DNA of 64,000 nt from an uncultured Sphingomonadaceae bacterium (lineage in GTDB: Bacteria; Pseudomonadota; Alphaproteobacteria; Sphingomonadales; Sphingomonadaceae), in NCBI GenBank assembly GCA_947495985.1, contig CANMBD010000001.1, positions 1,674,001-1,738,000 on the forward strand, given 5' to 3'. How positions within the stretch are numbered: position 1 is the first letter of the stretch; each line of letters starts with the position of its first letter. The notes beneath the pieces were generated by a model. It made no database searches and was not told the origin of the DNA. It worked only from the letters and a program-made list of their open reading frames with translations. The position numbers were made by a program, and so were the translations under genes. Of the stretch, positions 36,967 to 45,254 are shown one piece after another.

Positions 36967-36983
36967 TGGCATACATAATGTCA
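36967..36983. promoter_or_regulatory. operator palindrome, regulon 1, TonB distal site
   Basis: TGGCATACATAATGTCA, full match, 25 bp (centre to centre) from the proximal site. Tandem sites suggest tighter control of the receptor than of the enzymes. Confidence 0.6.
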
Positions 36984-37060
36984 TCATATGGGGATGTCAA
37001 CAAGACCCAAGTTACCTAGTCATTGGCTCGCCCTTCAACATAAGAGCAATTATCAATCGC

Positions 37061-37139
37061 TCGCTAGTATCCGCTTTGCGCCACAATTTCGAACCTTCCA
37101 ATAGCTTCCGCTTTATCCCGAAAGCGGACGTTAGCTATT
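37061..37139. repeat. dispersed intergenic repeat, copy b
   Basis: Contains GCTAGTATCCGCTTTGCGCC and the inverted block CCCGAAAGCGGACGTTAGC. Its right end overlaps the stop codon of the PhyH-like gene at 37131. Confidence 0.6.
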
Positions 37140-37913
37140 GATTTGTTCGGCGATAGTTGATCGCGGAAACCGGCATGTGAGCATAAGCCGTGCTTTGTCA
37201 GAGCAATTCGGCGCGGGCGTATGGAGTACGCGCAAATCCATGAGGTAGACATCGCCAACACGACCGGAGAGTTCGACCACCTCCAATACGACGTCTCCAA
37301 CGCGGCCCGCCGTCTTGTCGAGGTGTACGATAGCGGGGCGATTGGGATCAAAGAGTAACTTGAAATAGTCCTCTTTCCTCAAGTGGCGCTTGAGCTCCTT
37401 GGAAGATAGACCAGCGGAATTGTTAAACAAACGATGCGATCCAGCAATCACAAGCGTAGCTCCCCCCTGAGGTTCGACATCATCAAGAAATGTGAAGGCC
37501 TGCAACCCTGGAGAGGCTCGTTCACCAAACTTGGGCAAGTCGATATGCCAGGCATCGCTGGGGACTGACCAATCGTCCTCGCTAGGTAGAGTAAACAATA
37601 TCTGCTGACCCGGCGACAAAGGCGTTACCGGTTGGCCAACCAGCCTCTCAACCAAGGGTGTCAGTCGATCACCGACCAAGTTGGGAAATTTCTCCACTCT
37701 ATTGAGTCCATTGAGTGCATTCCTAAACGGCTTAGGATAGCCAAAACGGCTCAGAGAGTTAATCCAGCGACCTGCAGTGCACACTCCATGTTTACTCGCA
37801 AGGTTCAGGATCATGTCACGCGCAGGCCGCGCATCTTGGTGTGCAATCAATCCCTCAAGCTTAACTAAGCCCCTTTCTTGGAGCTCTAGCGCACAATCAT
37901 CGAAGTTTTCCAT
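37131..37913 (-). CDS. phytanoyl-CoA dioxygenase (PhyH) family oxygenase
   Basis: About 260 residues (ATG 37913; a GTG at 37922 adds three). Counted from the GTG form, H126-x-D128 (WHIDLP), distal His234 (LRVLHTPAP) and Arg245 make a complete Fe(II)/2-oxoglutarate site. Only distantly like the PhyH protein at 3323. It has no co-oriented partner close by and a weak ribosome site; both flanks carry dispersed repeats, which may mark insertion or deletion events. Confidence 0.8.
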   Translation of the reverse strand: MENFDDCALELQERGLVKLEGLIAHQDARPARDMILNLASKHGVCTAGRWINSLSRFGYPKPFRNALNGLNRVEKFPNLVGDRLTPLVERLVGQPVTPLSPGQQILFTLPSEDDWSVPSDAWHIDLPKFGERASPGLQAFTFLDDVEPQGGATLVIAGSHRLFNNSAGLSSKELKRHLRKEDYFKLLFDPNRPAIVHLDKTAGRVGDVVLEVVELSGRVGDVYLMDLRVLHTPAPNCSDKARLMLTCRFPRSTIAEQINS

Positions 37914-37960
37914 CGTGATCACGGTTTACATCAGGCCCATAGGGTTAGCAATCGGATCAG

Positions 37961-38024
37961 AAGCGGACGAAAAGCTTTTCGAATTGCGGTGTCCGCTTTT
38001 GCGCCCAAAGCGGACATTGGAATG
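37961..38024. repeat. dispersed intergenic repeat, copy c
   Basis: GTGTCCGCTTTTGCGCCCAAAGCGGACATTG: inverted GTCCGCTTT and AAAGCGGAC arms form a 9-bp stem around TGCGCCC. AAGCGGAC also occurs at 37961. Confidence 0.65.
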
Positions 38025-38132
38025 AAACTACACTGATAGGCTATCCGATCAAATTTCACTTAAACTTCCGCGAAAAATCTCGGTGATAAAGACAGAAGGT
38101 GAGATCATATCGATTGACCTCTTTTCGGCTTC

Positions 38133-38801
38133 TCAGCTTTTGCTGTAGCTTTTGAGGAAAAGATCCACAGCACTGTTCACCCGTTTCTTAGCTTTGGGAT
38201 CCGGTATTTTGGCCTGCGAAATATTGGCGCCAAAGCGGCGTTCGAGATCGGCGAGTCCCTTGATCATGCCCGACAGATGTTCCGCCGCCTGTTCGGTATC
38301 GTCAATCTGCAACTCGCCCGCCTCCACCGCTTCGTCCAGCAAGTGAGACAGTGCCTTATGCAGTCGCCGCGGTCCGGCGTCGAGGAATAGCAGCCCGATT
38401 TCCGGATTATGCTCCACCTCGACCGCAAGATGCCGTTCAAAACGGACCATCTCATCACGCCATAGGAACGCGACCATTTCCATGCCGAAATGAACCAGCC
38501 GCTCCCTTATGCTACCACCTGCCGTGGCTTCGACAGACAGAGCTTTGCGCATCACAGCACATTCATTGCCGACCGCCGCGGCAAACAGGGCTTCCTTGGA
38601 TTTGAACCGGTTATAGACCGTCACCTTGGAAACACCGGCGCGCGCGGCGATGGATTCGATGCTGGATTGGGCAAAGCCGATATTGAAAAACTCATGGCGC
38701 GCCGCGCCCAATATGATCGCACTCTTGGCCGTATCGACCGGACGCCCCAATGCCTTATTGGCCGCAGCGGGCTTGATCGAGGTGGAAGTCTTGCCTGACA
38801 T
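38133..38801 (-). CDS. TetR/AcrR family regulator of the efflux operon
   Basis: 222 residues from ATG 38801; the extension to 38933 would cross the divergent promoter. Helix-turn-helix at about 48-68 (SIESIAARAGVSKVTVYNRF) and a TetR C-terminal domain of the AefR type. Divergent from a four-gene DevC/DevA/HlyD/NodT export system, with a palindromic region between, so it is probably that system's repressor. Confidence 0.85.
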   Translation of the reverse strand: MSGKTSTSIKPAAANKALGRPVDTAKSAIILGAARHEFFNIGFAQSSIESIAARAGVSKVTVYNRFKSKEALFAAAVGNECAVMRKALSVEATAGGSIRERLVHFGMEMVAFLWRDEMVRFERHLAVEVEHNPEIGLLFLDAGPRRLHKALSHLLDEAVEAGELQIDDTEQAAEHLSGMIKGLADLERRFGANISQAKIPDPKAKKRVNSAVDLFLKSYSKS

Positions 38802-38817
38802 TATTGAACGGTTCCGT

Positions 38818-38842
38818 ATAATAAAACGTTGACGTTCATTAT
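38818..38842. promoter_or_regulatory. candidate TetR operator of the efflux operon
   Basis: AACGTTGACGTT (38825-38836) has matching AACGT/ACGTT arms, flanked by ATAAT and ATTAT. It lies between the regulator start (38801) and the permease start. Confidence 0.45.
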
Positions 38843-38891
38843 GTCTCTTACTACTCCTGCGTTCAACCCCAATCACAAAAGGCCTGATTCG

Positions 38892-40031
38892 ATGACGTGG
38901 ATTGCCATCAGAATGTTGACCGGAGACCGTCAAAAATTCTTCGGCCTTTTGTTTGGCGTCGCCTTCTCTGCGCTGCTAATCTCGCAGCAGCTCACAATCT
39001 TCGTCAATCTGATCGAGCGTGGAGCTACTGCGGTCTACAACATCCCCACGGCCAACATTTGGGTAATGGATCCAGTTAGTCGCACCCCCGACGTCGCATT
39101 ACCAATGCCATCGACGGCGCTCGACAAGGTCCGCTCCGTCAATGGTGTGGAATGGGCGTCACCGATGCTGCGTTCCGGTGCGACGGTGCGTACGCCAGAG
39201 GGTGACCTGGAAGGCGTGACCGTAGTCGGCGTTGACGATGCTACACTGATCGGATTGCCCAAGAAATTTGTAAACGGCAGCCGCGAGGCGCTTTATGAAC
39301 CTGATGCGGTGATCATCGACAGTGTTGGTGCGGCCAAGCTTTTCCCCGAAGGCTTTGATCCCATTGGGGTGCGCCTCGAACTTAATGACCGGCGCGCAGT
39401 TATTCGCGGGATTGTCGATGTGGACCCCAGCTTTACTAGCCAGGTCATTCTCTACACCCGTTACTCCAATGCACTGGCCTTTGTTCCAGGTACACGCAAC
39501 CGCATGTCTTTTGTACTTGCCAATGCCTCGGAAGGTCTTACCGCCAAACAGGTTGCTACCCGAATAACCGAAGCCACCGGTCTGAAGGCGCGAACCCGCG
39601 ATGAATTTGCCAGAGACGGCGTTGATTTCATCATCGAAAACACGGGTATTCCCGTCAACTTCGGCATAACCGTCGCATTGGGCTTCATCGTTGGGGTGGC
39701 GATTGTCGGCCTGACCTTCAGCCTGTTCATCCGAGACAATATCAAGCAATTTGGCGCGCTCAAGGCGATTGGCGTCACCAACAATAAAATTCGCATGATG
39801 GTCGCTGCGCAGGCCTTGCTGGTGGGTCTTGTCGGCTATGGCATAGGAATTTTGTTGGCGGCGATCTTTATCTCTTCTGGCGCTTCTAGCTCGCCCGATT
39901 TCAAAGGCTTCTACACGCCTTGGGAGATACCGCTACTGACTGCGGCGGTGGTCATCGCGATGATCCTGATCACCGGCTGGCTTGCCTTGCGCAGCGTTCT
40001 GAAAACCGAACCGGCCGAGGTTTTTAGATGA
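38892..40031 (+). CDS. ABC transporter permease, DevC/FtsX-like
   Basis: 379 residues from ATG 38892 (MTWIAIRMLTGDRQKFFG) with AAGG about 9 bp upstream; ATG 38841 and TTG 38829 lie within or beside the operator. Layout is MacB/FtsX-like: first membrane helix near 17-40, a large periplasmic domain (about 45-250) and three C-terminal helices. With the ATPase, adaptor and outer-membrane factor that follow, it forms a trans-envelope exporter like cyanobacterial DevBCA. Substrate unknown. Confidence 0.83.
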   Translation: MTWIAIRMLTGDRQKFFGLLFGVAFSALLISQQLTIFVNLIERGATAVYNIPTANIWVMDPVSRTPDVALPMPSTALDKVRSVNGVEWASPMLRSGATVRTPEGDLEGVTVVGVDDATLIGLPKKFVNGSREALYEPDAVIIDSVGAAKLFPEGFDPIGVRLELNDRRAVIRGIVDVDPSFTSQVILYTRYSNALAFVPGTRNRMSFVLANASEGLTAKQVATRITEATGLKARTRDEFARDGVDFIIENTGIPVNFGITVALGFIVGVAIVGLTFSLFIRDNIKQFGALKAIGVTNNKIRMMVAAQALLVGLVGYGIGILLAAIFISSGASSSPDFKGFYTPWEIPLLTAAVVIAMILITGWLALRSVLKTEPAEVFR

Positions 40032-40735
40032 CCGAGACGCGCACCGCCATCACCATCAATGGCATTGTCAAAGAATTCAGCGCCGGAAGCCAGATGATCC
40101 GGGTGTTGCACGGTATCGATGCGGAAGTCCGGTCAGGTGAGCTAACCTATTTGGTCGGCGAGTCCGGTTCCGGGAAGACGACGATGATCTCGATTATCGC
40201 GGGAATACTCTATCCTACCGACGGCTCCGTTTCCGTGTTCGGTCAAGATATCTACAGCCTGTCCGACAATGATCTCGTCCGTTTCCGGCTGTCGAATATC
40301 GGTTTTATCTTTCAGCAATATAATCTGATCCCGACATTGACGGCCGCTGAAAACGCCTCTGTTCCGTTGGTCGCTGCCGGTATGAAACGCGATGAAGCGG
40401 TGGAACGCGGGCGGGATATGCTCGACAAGCTCAATATTGCTGATCAGGCGGATAAACTACCGCGGCAACTATCGGGCGGGCAGCAACAAAGGGTCGCGAT
40501 TGCCCGGGCCCTGGTCCACGAGCCGCGACTGGTGGTGTGTGACGAACCGACGGCGGCTCTGGATGCGAAATCGGGCCGGCGGGTTATGGACCTGCTGCGC
40601 GAAGTCGCCCTCGCACCCGAACGCACAGTGATTATCGTAACCCATGACAACCGTATTTTCGATCTGGCTGACCGTATCCTGGTCATGGAAGACGGCCGGA
40701 TCACCCATGATGGCAAAGAGATGCCCGAACATTAA
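40028..40735 (+). CDS. ABC transporter ATP-binding protein, DevA/LolD-like
   Basis: 235 residues; Walker A GESGSGKTT (44-52), signature LSGGQQQR (148-155), Walker B VVCDEPTAALD (169-179), H-loop VTHD. Overlaps the permease stop by ATGA, so the two are coupled. Short MacB/LolD-type ATPase that works as a mechanotransmission unit in this exporter class. Confidence 0.9.
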   Translation: MTETRTAITINGIVKEFSAGSQMIRVLHGIDAEVRSGELTYLVGESGSGKTTMISIIAGILYPTDGSVSVFGQDIYSLSDNDLVRFRLSNIGFIFQQYNLIPTLTAAENASVPLVAAGMKRDEAVERGRDMLDKLNIADQADKLPRQLSGGQQQRVAIARALVHEPRLVVCDEPTAALDAKSGRRVMDLLREVALAPERTVIIVTHDNRIFDLADRILVMEDGRITHDGKEMPEH

Positions 40736-40771
40736 TCGCGGCAGCGGCAAGAAAAGCAAAAGGATGATATT

Positions 40772-41800
40772 GTGTTAGAGACTATTATGAACCGGCTGCG
40801 CGGCGTTAGTTTTGTCCGCACCATATTGCCGATATTGGCGGTGATTGCCATTATCATTGCCGCTATCGTGGTGATGAGCGGCCAGCCGGACCGCAGCGAA
40901 GAACAACCCGAGATCAGTCCGCCAAAAGCCACAGCCGCCTTTGGTAATCAACCGAGCGTCGCGGGATCCGGTGTTGTAGAACCCTCTAGCGAAGTCATCA
41001 ATATAGGCACCAGCCTCGCCGGCATAGTTACGAAGGTCTATGTGGCACCGGGAGATCAGGTATCGGCGGGCGATCCGTTATTTCTGATCGATGACCGCGC
41101 AATCCGCTCGCAAATCAGCGAGGCCAGTGCCGCGATAGCGCAATCCCGCGCCGCCCGGGAAACGGCGCGGGCCCAGCTCGCCACCGCGCGGCAGCAATCA
41201 TCGCTGTATAGCAATATCGAAGATCCCCGCGCCGTGTCGCAGCAGGAAGTGATTGATCGCAGCGGCGCCGTCCGAACCGCACAAGCCCAGCTGAGACAAG
41301 CCGAAGCCGATATTCGCAGCGCCGAGGCCGCTCGCGCTCGCGCCACGACCGATCTCGGACGGCTTACTGTAAAAGCGCCCATTGCTGCGGAAATATTGTC
41401 GGTCAATGTCCGCCCGGGCGAATATGCCAACCCCGGAGGACCGCAAGGCGGTGGTGGTGATCCCTATATGGAAATCGGCAATACCGCACCGCTGCATGTC
41501 CGGATCGATATTGACGAAAATGAAATTGGTCGGGTCGAGATGAGCAAAGAAGCGGTGGTTAGTCCGCGCGGACAAGCCAACCAGCGCGTCAAAGCACAAT
41601 TTGTCCGGGCCGAACCTCTGGTCACACCGAAAACCTCGCTGACCAATTCGGCTACAGAGCGGGTCGATGTGCGGGTCTTGCAACTCATCTATCAAATCCC
41701 ATCCGATCAGGGCTTTTTTGTCGGCCAGCAAGTGGATGCTTTCGTTCGTGCTAAAAATGGTGCCAGAAATGGCGCGAAAAAGGCGAGTGAAACCAAATGA
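40772..41800 (+). CDS. HlyD-family periplasmic adaptor protein
   Basis: 342 residues starting GTG 40772 with AAGGA 7 bp before. One N-terminal membrane helix (~18-36), split lipoyl/barrel-sandwich halves (GTSLAGIVTKVYVAPGDQV and APIAAEILSVNVRPGEY) around a coiled-coil hairpin (about 115-195) and a beta-barrel. Bridges the inner-membrane ABC parts to the outer-membrane channel. Confidence 0.88.
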   Translation: MLETIMNRLRGVSFVRTILPILAVIAIIIAAIVVMSGQPDRSEEQPEISPPKATAAFGNQPSVAGSGVVEPSSEVINIGTSLAGIVTKVYVAPGDQVSAGDPLFLIDDRAIRSQISEASAAIAQSRAARETARAQLATARQQSSLYSNIEDPRAVSQQEVIDRSGAVRTAQAQLRQAEADIRSAEAARARATTDLGRLTVKAPIAAEILSVNVRPGEYANPGGPQGGGGDPYMEIGNTAPLHVRIDIDENEIGRVEMSKEAVVSPRGQANQRVKAQFVRAEPLVTPKTSLTNSATERVDVRVLQLIYQIPSDQGFFVGQQVDAFVRAKNGARNGAKKASETK

Positions 41801-43221
41801 CCCAGTCAATCAGGATCGCTCTCGCTTTGACAACATCTCTCCTGGTGGCGGGATGCTCCACGCTGGGGTCCGGGAAGCCCGACCTCGCTCTGAACCCGGC
41901 AAGTGTCGTCCCTCCCACTGCATTTGCGCTGGCATCCGATGTCGTTGCGCAGGACCGTCAGACGCTGGATGATCTGCTTCCCGCCGATGACCCGGCCTTT
42001 CGCGCCTTGCGAGACGCCGCCGAAGAGAATGCGCCGACATTGGCCGCTGCTCTGGTGCGGATCGATGCAGCACGCGCGGTGGCAAAAGGCGCTGACGCCA
42101 ATCGCCTGCCTTCGGTGGATATTGACAGCAGCATTACGCGAACACGCATTAATCCCGATAGTATCGGGGCAAACCTGCCAGCCGGGATTAGTATCGACCG
42201 CAATCAGACCAGCTATGGCGCCAATATCACTGCCAATTGGGACGCGGATATTTTTGGCGGCTTGCGCGCCAGTGCGCGGGCGGCCAATATTCGGATCAAC
42301 GCCGCCACCGCCGATGCGGCTGCGGTTCGGCTTGGCCTGATATCTGCCATAGCCGCCAATGTCGTTGACTGGCGCACCTTGCAGGCCCGCGCGACCGTTC
42401 TGGAGGAAGATCTGGCAGCCGCCGAAAATCTGATGCGCCTGACCGACGCTCGAGCCAAAGCCGGGATATCTCCCGGACTGGATGCGGTGCAAGCGCAAAG
42501 CCTGATTGCTGATGCTCGATCCCGATTGGCTGCGCTACCCGGCGAACGTGCCATCATTGTCGGGGCGCTGGTAACCCTGACCGGCCAAGATACTGCAACG
42601 GTGCTGGACAGCCTGAAAAGCGAAGCCATCCTGTCCGATGTGCCGCAACCGCCGCTGAGCACGCCGTCTGAAATGCTGCGCGCCCGTCCCGATGTCGCCG
42701 CTGCGGAAGCCAGACTGGCCGCTGCCGATGCGGACATTGCCGCTGCCGCTGCGCAGCGATTCCCCAAACTTACCCTCTCAGGAGCCATCGGCCTACTCTC
42801 CTTCGCGCTAGGTGATCTGTTCAGCGGTGATGCTGTGGTCGGCAGTCTGGGCGCTGGCATTGCCGGGCCGTTACTGGATTTTGGTCGGGTCGGTGCGCAG
42901 ATTGACCAGAGCAAAGCCAATGCCCGCGAAGCCTTTGCTTCCTACCGCGGGACGGTTTTCACCGCCTTGGGAGAAACTGAAACAGCTTATGGTCAAGTGG
43001 CATCGGTAGATGCTGAGGTCACTTCTCTGATCGAGCAGGAAAAGCTTGAACAGGATGCCGAATATCTACTCGGCATTCGCTATCGCAACGGGCTGAGCGA
43101 TTTTCGCGATGTCCTCAACGCTCGCCGGGTCCTCAACACCACCCGGGCGCAGGTCGCGATGGCCAATGGCCGGGCATCTCGCGCGCGGGTCGCATTGTGG
43201 CAGGCGTTAGGCGGCAGTTAA
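41797..43221 (+). CDS. outer-membrane efflux lipoprotein, NodT/OprM family
   Basis: 474 residues. Lipobox LVAGC at 16-20 with Cys20 as lipidation site, then two repeats of the TolC-like helical barrel with characteristic RPDVAAAEARLAAADADI near 297. Overlaps the adaptor stop by ATGA. Completes the export pathway through the outer membrane. Confidence 0.9.
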   Translation: MTQSIRIALALTTSLLVAGCSTLGSGKPDLALNPASVVPPTAFALASDVVAQDRQTLDDLLPADDPAFRALRDAAEENAPTLAAALVRIDAARAVAKGADANRLPSVDIDSSITRTRINPDSIGANLPAGISIDRNQTSYGANITANWDADIFGGLRASARAANIRINAATADAAAVRLGLISAIAANVVDWRTLQARATVLEEDLAAAENLMRLTDARAKAGISPGLDAVQAQSLIADARSRLAALPGERAIIVGALVTLTGQDTATVLDSLKSEAILSDVPQPPLSTPSEMLRARPDVAAAEARLAAADADIAAAAAQRFPKLTLSGAIGLLSFALGDLFSGDAVVGSLGAGIAGPLLDFGRVGAQIDQSKANAREAFASYRGTVFTALGETETAYGQVASVDAEVTSLIEQEKLEQDAEYLLGIRYRNGLSDFRDVLNARRVLNTTRAQVAMANGRASRARVALWQALGGS

Positions 43222-43604
43222 GTAGGCGGTCGGACTCAAAACATTGAATCGGAGCCCGACCAGCAATTCATTGCCTGGACGCGCAGTTCGGTTGCCTATG
43301 ATTGTCCCTCGCACCTGCAAATCATCACATTTTCGCCGACGTCTCAAACGTTAAATGGATAGTACCTATAATGCTGATGCACCGCACTAAACTTTTTCCA
43401 ATTATGATGACCTCTCCGAAGACCGGTATGCGGCAAAACTCAGATTTTCTATGTCGTATGGAATATTCTTCAATCCTAGTGTCCACTTTTGCGCTCATCG
43501 CGGACATGAATATAGTGCCGAAATTGGTCCGTTGACCTACAATCACAAATCCCGAAGGTTTGGCATTCTCCATCTTGCTTAGTTTGTGCGTGCCACGACC
43601 AAGG
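43222..43604. other. 383-bp intergenic gap with hairpin and repeat copy d
   Basis: A GGTCGGACTC/GAGCCCGACC hairpin (43228-43261, one mismatch) directly after the efflux operon may act as a terminator, although no T-run follows. Repeat copy d (GTGTCCACTTTTGCGCTCATCGCGGAC) lies at about 43474-43505. No gene seen. Confidence 0.5.
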
Positions 43605-45116
43605 TCAACCCAGTGCTTTGCGAACGGCTGGCATGGTTCTGCGGCTTACTGATAATTGGGAGCCGTCGACAAGGGTCAGTCGCCCAGTTCCAGTAACATC
43701 ACGATTCAAAGATTGAACGAAATTGGTGTTGACGAGATAGGAGCGGTGCACGCGAATGAAAATCGTGGGTAAGAGTTCCTCCATTTCAGAAAGCGTGACT
43801 GCGTGCAGAATCTCGCGCCCATCGATCAGCACAATTTCCGTGTAACCGCTCGCACCCTTGCAATATTTAATCTGATCTGCAGAAACACGCTCCATCCGAC
43901 CTGCACTTTTTACGCTGATTTCGGTTGCTTCTTCTCGTTCCCTGGCCTGTTCCAAAGCCAATTCCAGTCTATTTCCACGCGCTTCTTCTATTCTGCGTTC
44001 ATCCACTTCCCTTGCATAGGCAAAGGCCTGTTCAACAAAAAGAAACAACAAAAGAGAAGCCACGAGGTAAAAGAAGATGGTATCGAGAAAAAGGTGTGGA
44101 AACAGAGCGATTGCAGCAACAAACACCAACAATGCACAAAAATATCCGAACGCCCGCCGCTGGCGTTTATAGCTTGCATATCCAGTGACAATTAGACTGG
44201 CTGCCAATGGCAACAGCATCGCTGATAAAGTCTTGTCATCAAATCCCGGCATAAAAAAGGCCGCGAGCGCGCTCGCCCCCGTAACACCAATCATCGGCAA
44301 CAGGATGCCCTTTTGCATGAATGTTGAAAAAACATGGAACGCCACGGTCAATCCGAAACCGGCCGAGAACACCGTAATGGCGAGCAATCGCCAATCATGC
44401 ACCGGATAGGAATAAGCTATCAGGCCCCTTAAGATTTCTGAAAAGAGCTGTAGCGCTGCAAAGGTGCATATCAGGCTCAGCAGCAAGGATTTCTTCCTTG
44501 ATAGCCTCATGATTCCGGTAATTCCGAAGTAAATGGCGCCAAGAACGAATAGACCTAGCGTAATTATCGAGGGCCAGTAGTGGCGCAATAGCTGGTCAGA
44601 AGCATTCCCCGCCGGACCGACAGCAATCATGTGAATAGGACTTGCCAGATTGATGATACCATGATGGGCAGAAGCCAGAAACACGACAGAGTTGGAGCCT
44701 TCTCTGTAGCGGTCTTGGGGAGGGTAGAGTGTTGCGTCCATCAAGCCCGGCTCTTCGGTCGCTGCGTCCATTCCCGGTTGCCCGTTCCGACCTACCAACT
44801 TCCCATTTAGGTAGAAAATACTGGCCATCTTGCCGGACACGAACAAGGCCAATGGCTCCCCGGCAGGACCGGTAGTCTCACTGAGCGTAAGATTTGTCGT
44901 CACCCAAATCAGCTTTCCTTGCGGATCAATCGCAGATGCTGTGGCCGCGTTACAGCCGGGTGAGGAAAAGTCCGGTATCTGCAGGGGATCAGCACTGGAA
45001 GCCGGACAGATTATCACTTCGTCTCGATCAATCCATGTGACCGCCATTGCTGGACTGAAGACCGCCAGTGTCAAGTATAAGAAGCAGAGAGCCGATTTGA
45101 TCACACGCTTGGACAT
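43605..45116 (-). CDS. membrane-embedded LytTR transcriptional regulator
   Basis: 503 residues. A signal peptide and periplasmic beta-rich domain (about 25-175) precede seven membrane helices (about 185-365). A coiled coil (about 370-405, rich in E/R/A) links these to a C-terminal LytTR DNA-binding domain (about 410-500, with IFIRVHRSYLVNTNFV). Sensor, transmembrane part and DNA-binding domain are in one chain, without a kinase or receiver. Divergent from a secreted peptidase gene, with paired direct repeats between. Confidence 0.83.
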   Translation of the reverse strand: MSKRVIKSALCFLYLTLAVFSPAMAVTWIDRDEVIICPASSADPLQIPDFSSPGCNAATASAIDPQGKLIWVTTNLTLSETTGPAGEPLALFVSGKMASIFYLNGKLVGRNGQPGMDAATEEPGLMDATLYPPQDRYREGSNSVVFLASAHHGIINLASPIHMIAVGPAGNASDQLLRHYWPSIITLGLFVLGAIYFGITGIMRLSRKKSLLLSLICTFAALQLFSEILRGLIAYSYPVHDWRLLAITVFSAGFGLTVAFHVFSTFMQKGILLPMIGVTGASALAAFFMPGFDDKTLSAMLLPLAASLIVTGYASYKRQRRAFGYFCALLVFVAAIALFPHLFLDTIFFYLVASLLLFLFVEQAFAYAREVDERRIEEARGNRLELALEQAREREEATEISVKSAGRMERVSADQIKYCKGASGYTEIVLIDGREILHAVTLSEMEELLPTIFIRVHRSYLVNTNFVQSLNRDVTGTGRLTLVDGSQLSVSRRTMPAVRKALG

Positions 45117-45153
45117 TTAGTTGCCATAGAAGCTATTGATGCTACCGGGAACG

Positions 45154-45180
45154 ACCGTTTGACAGAAATACACTACCGTT
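45154..45180. promoter_or_regulatory. candidate LytTR binding site (direct repeats)
   Basis: ACCGTT at 45154-45159 and again at 45175-45180, 21 bp apart start to start, i.e. two helical turns. LytTR proteins bind paired 9-bp direct repeats containing GTT with this spacing. Placed between the LytTR gene and the peptidase gene. Confidence 0.45.
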
Positions 45181-45254
45181 GGCTTTGATTGGCCCGGCCC
45201 GGTGCGCTTTGTAGCCTAATATCGGATCATCAAATCACGATTGAGGCCGTTTAA

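Noticed and set aside
38829..38891. Earlier starts (TTG 38829, ATG 38841) for the DevC-like permease
   Set aside because: They lie in or next to the operator and lack a ribosome site; the family start fits 38892.
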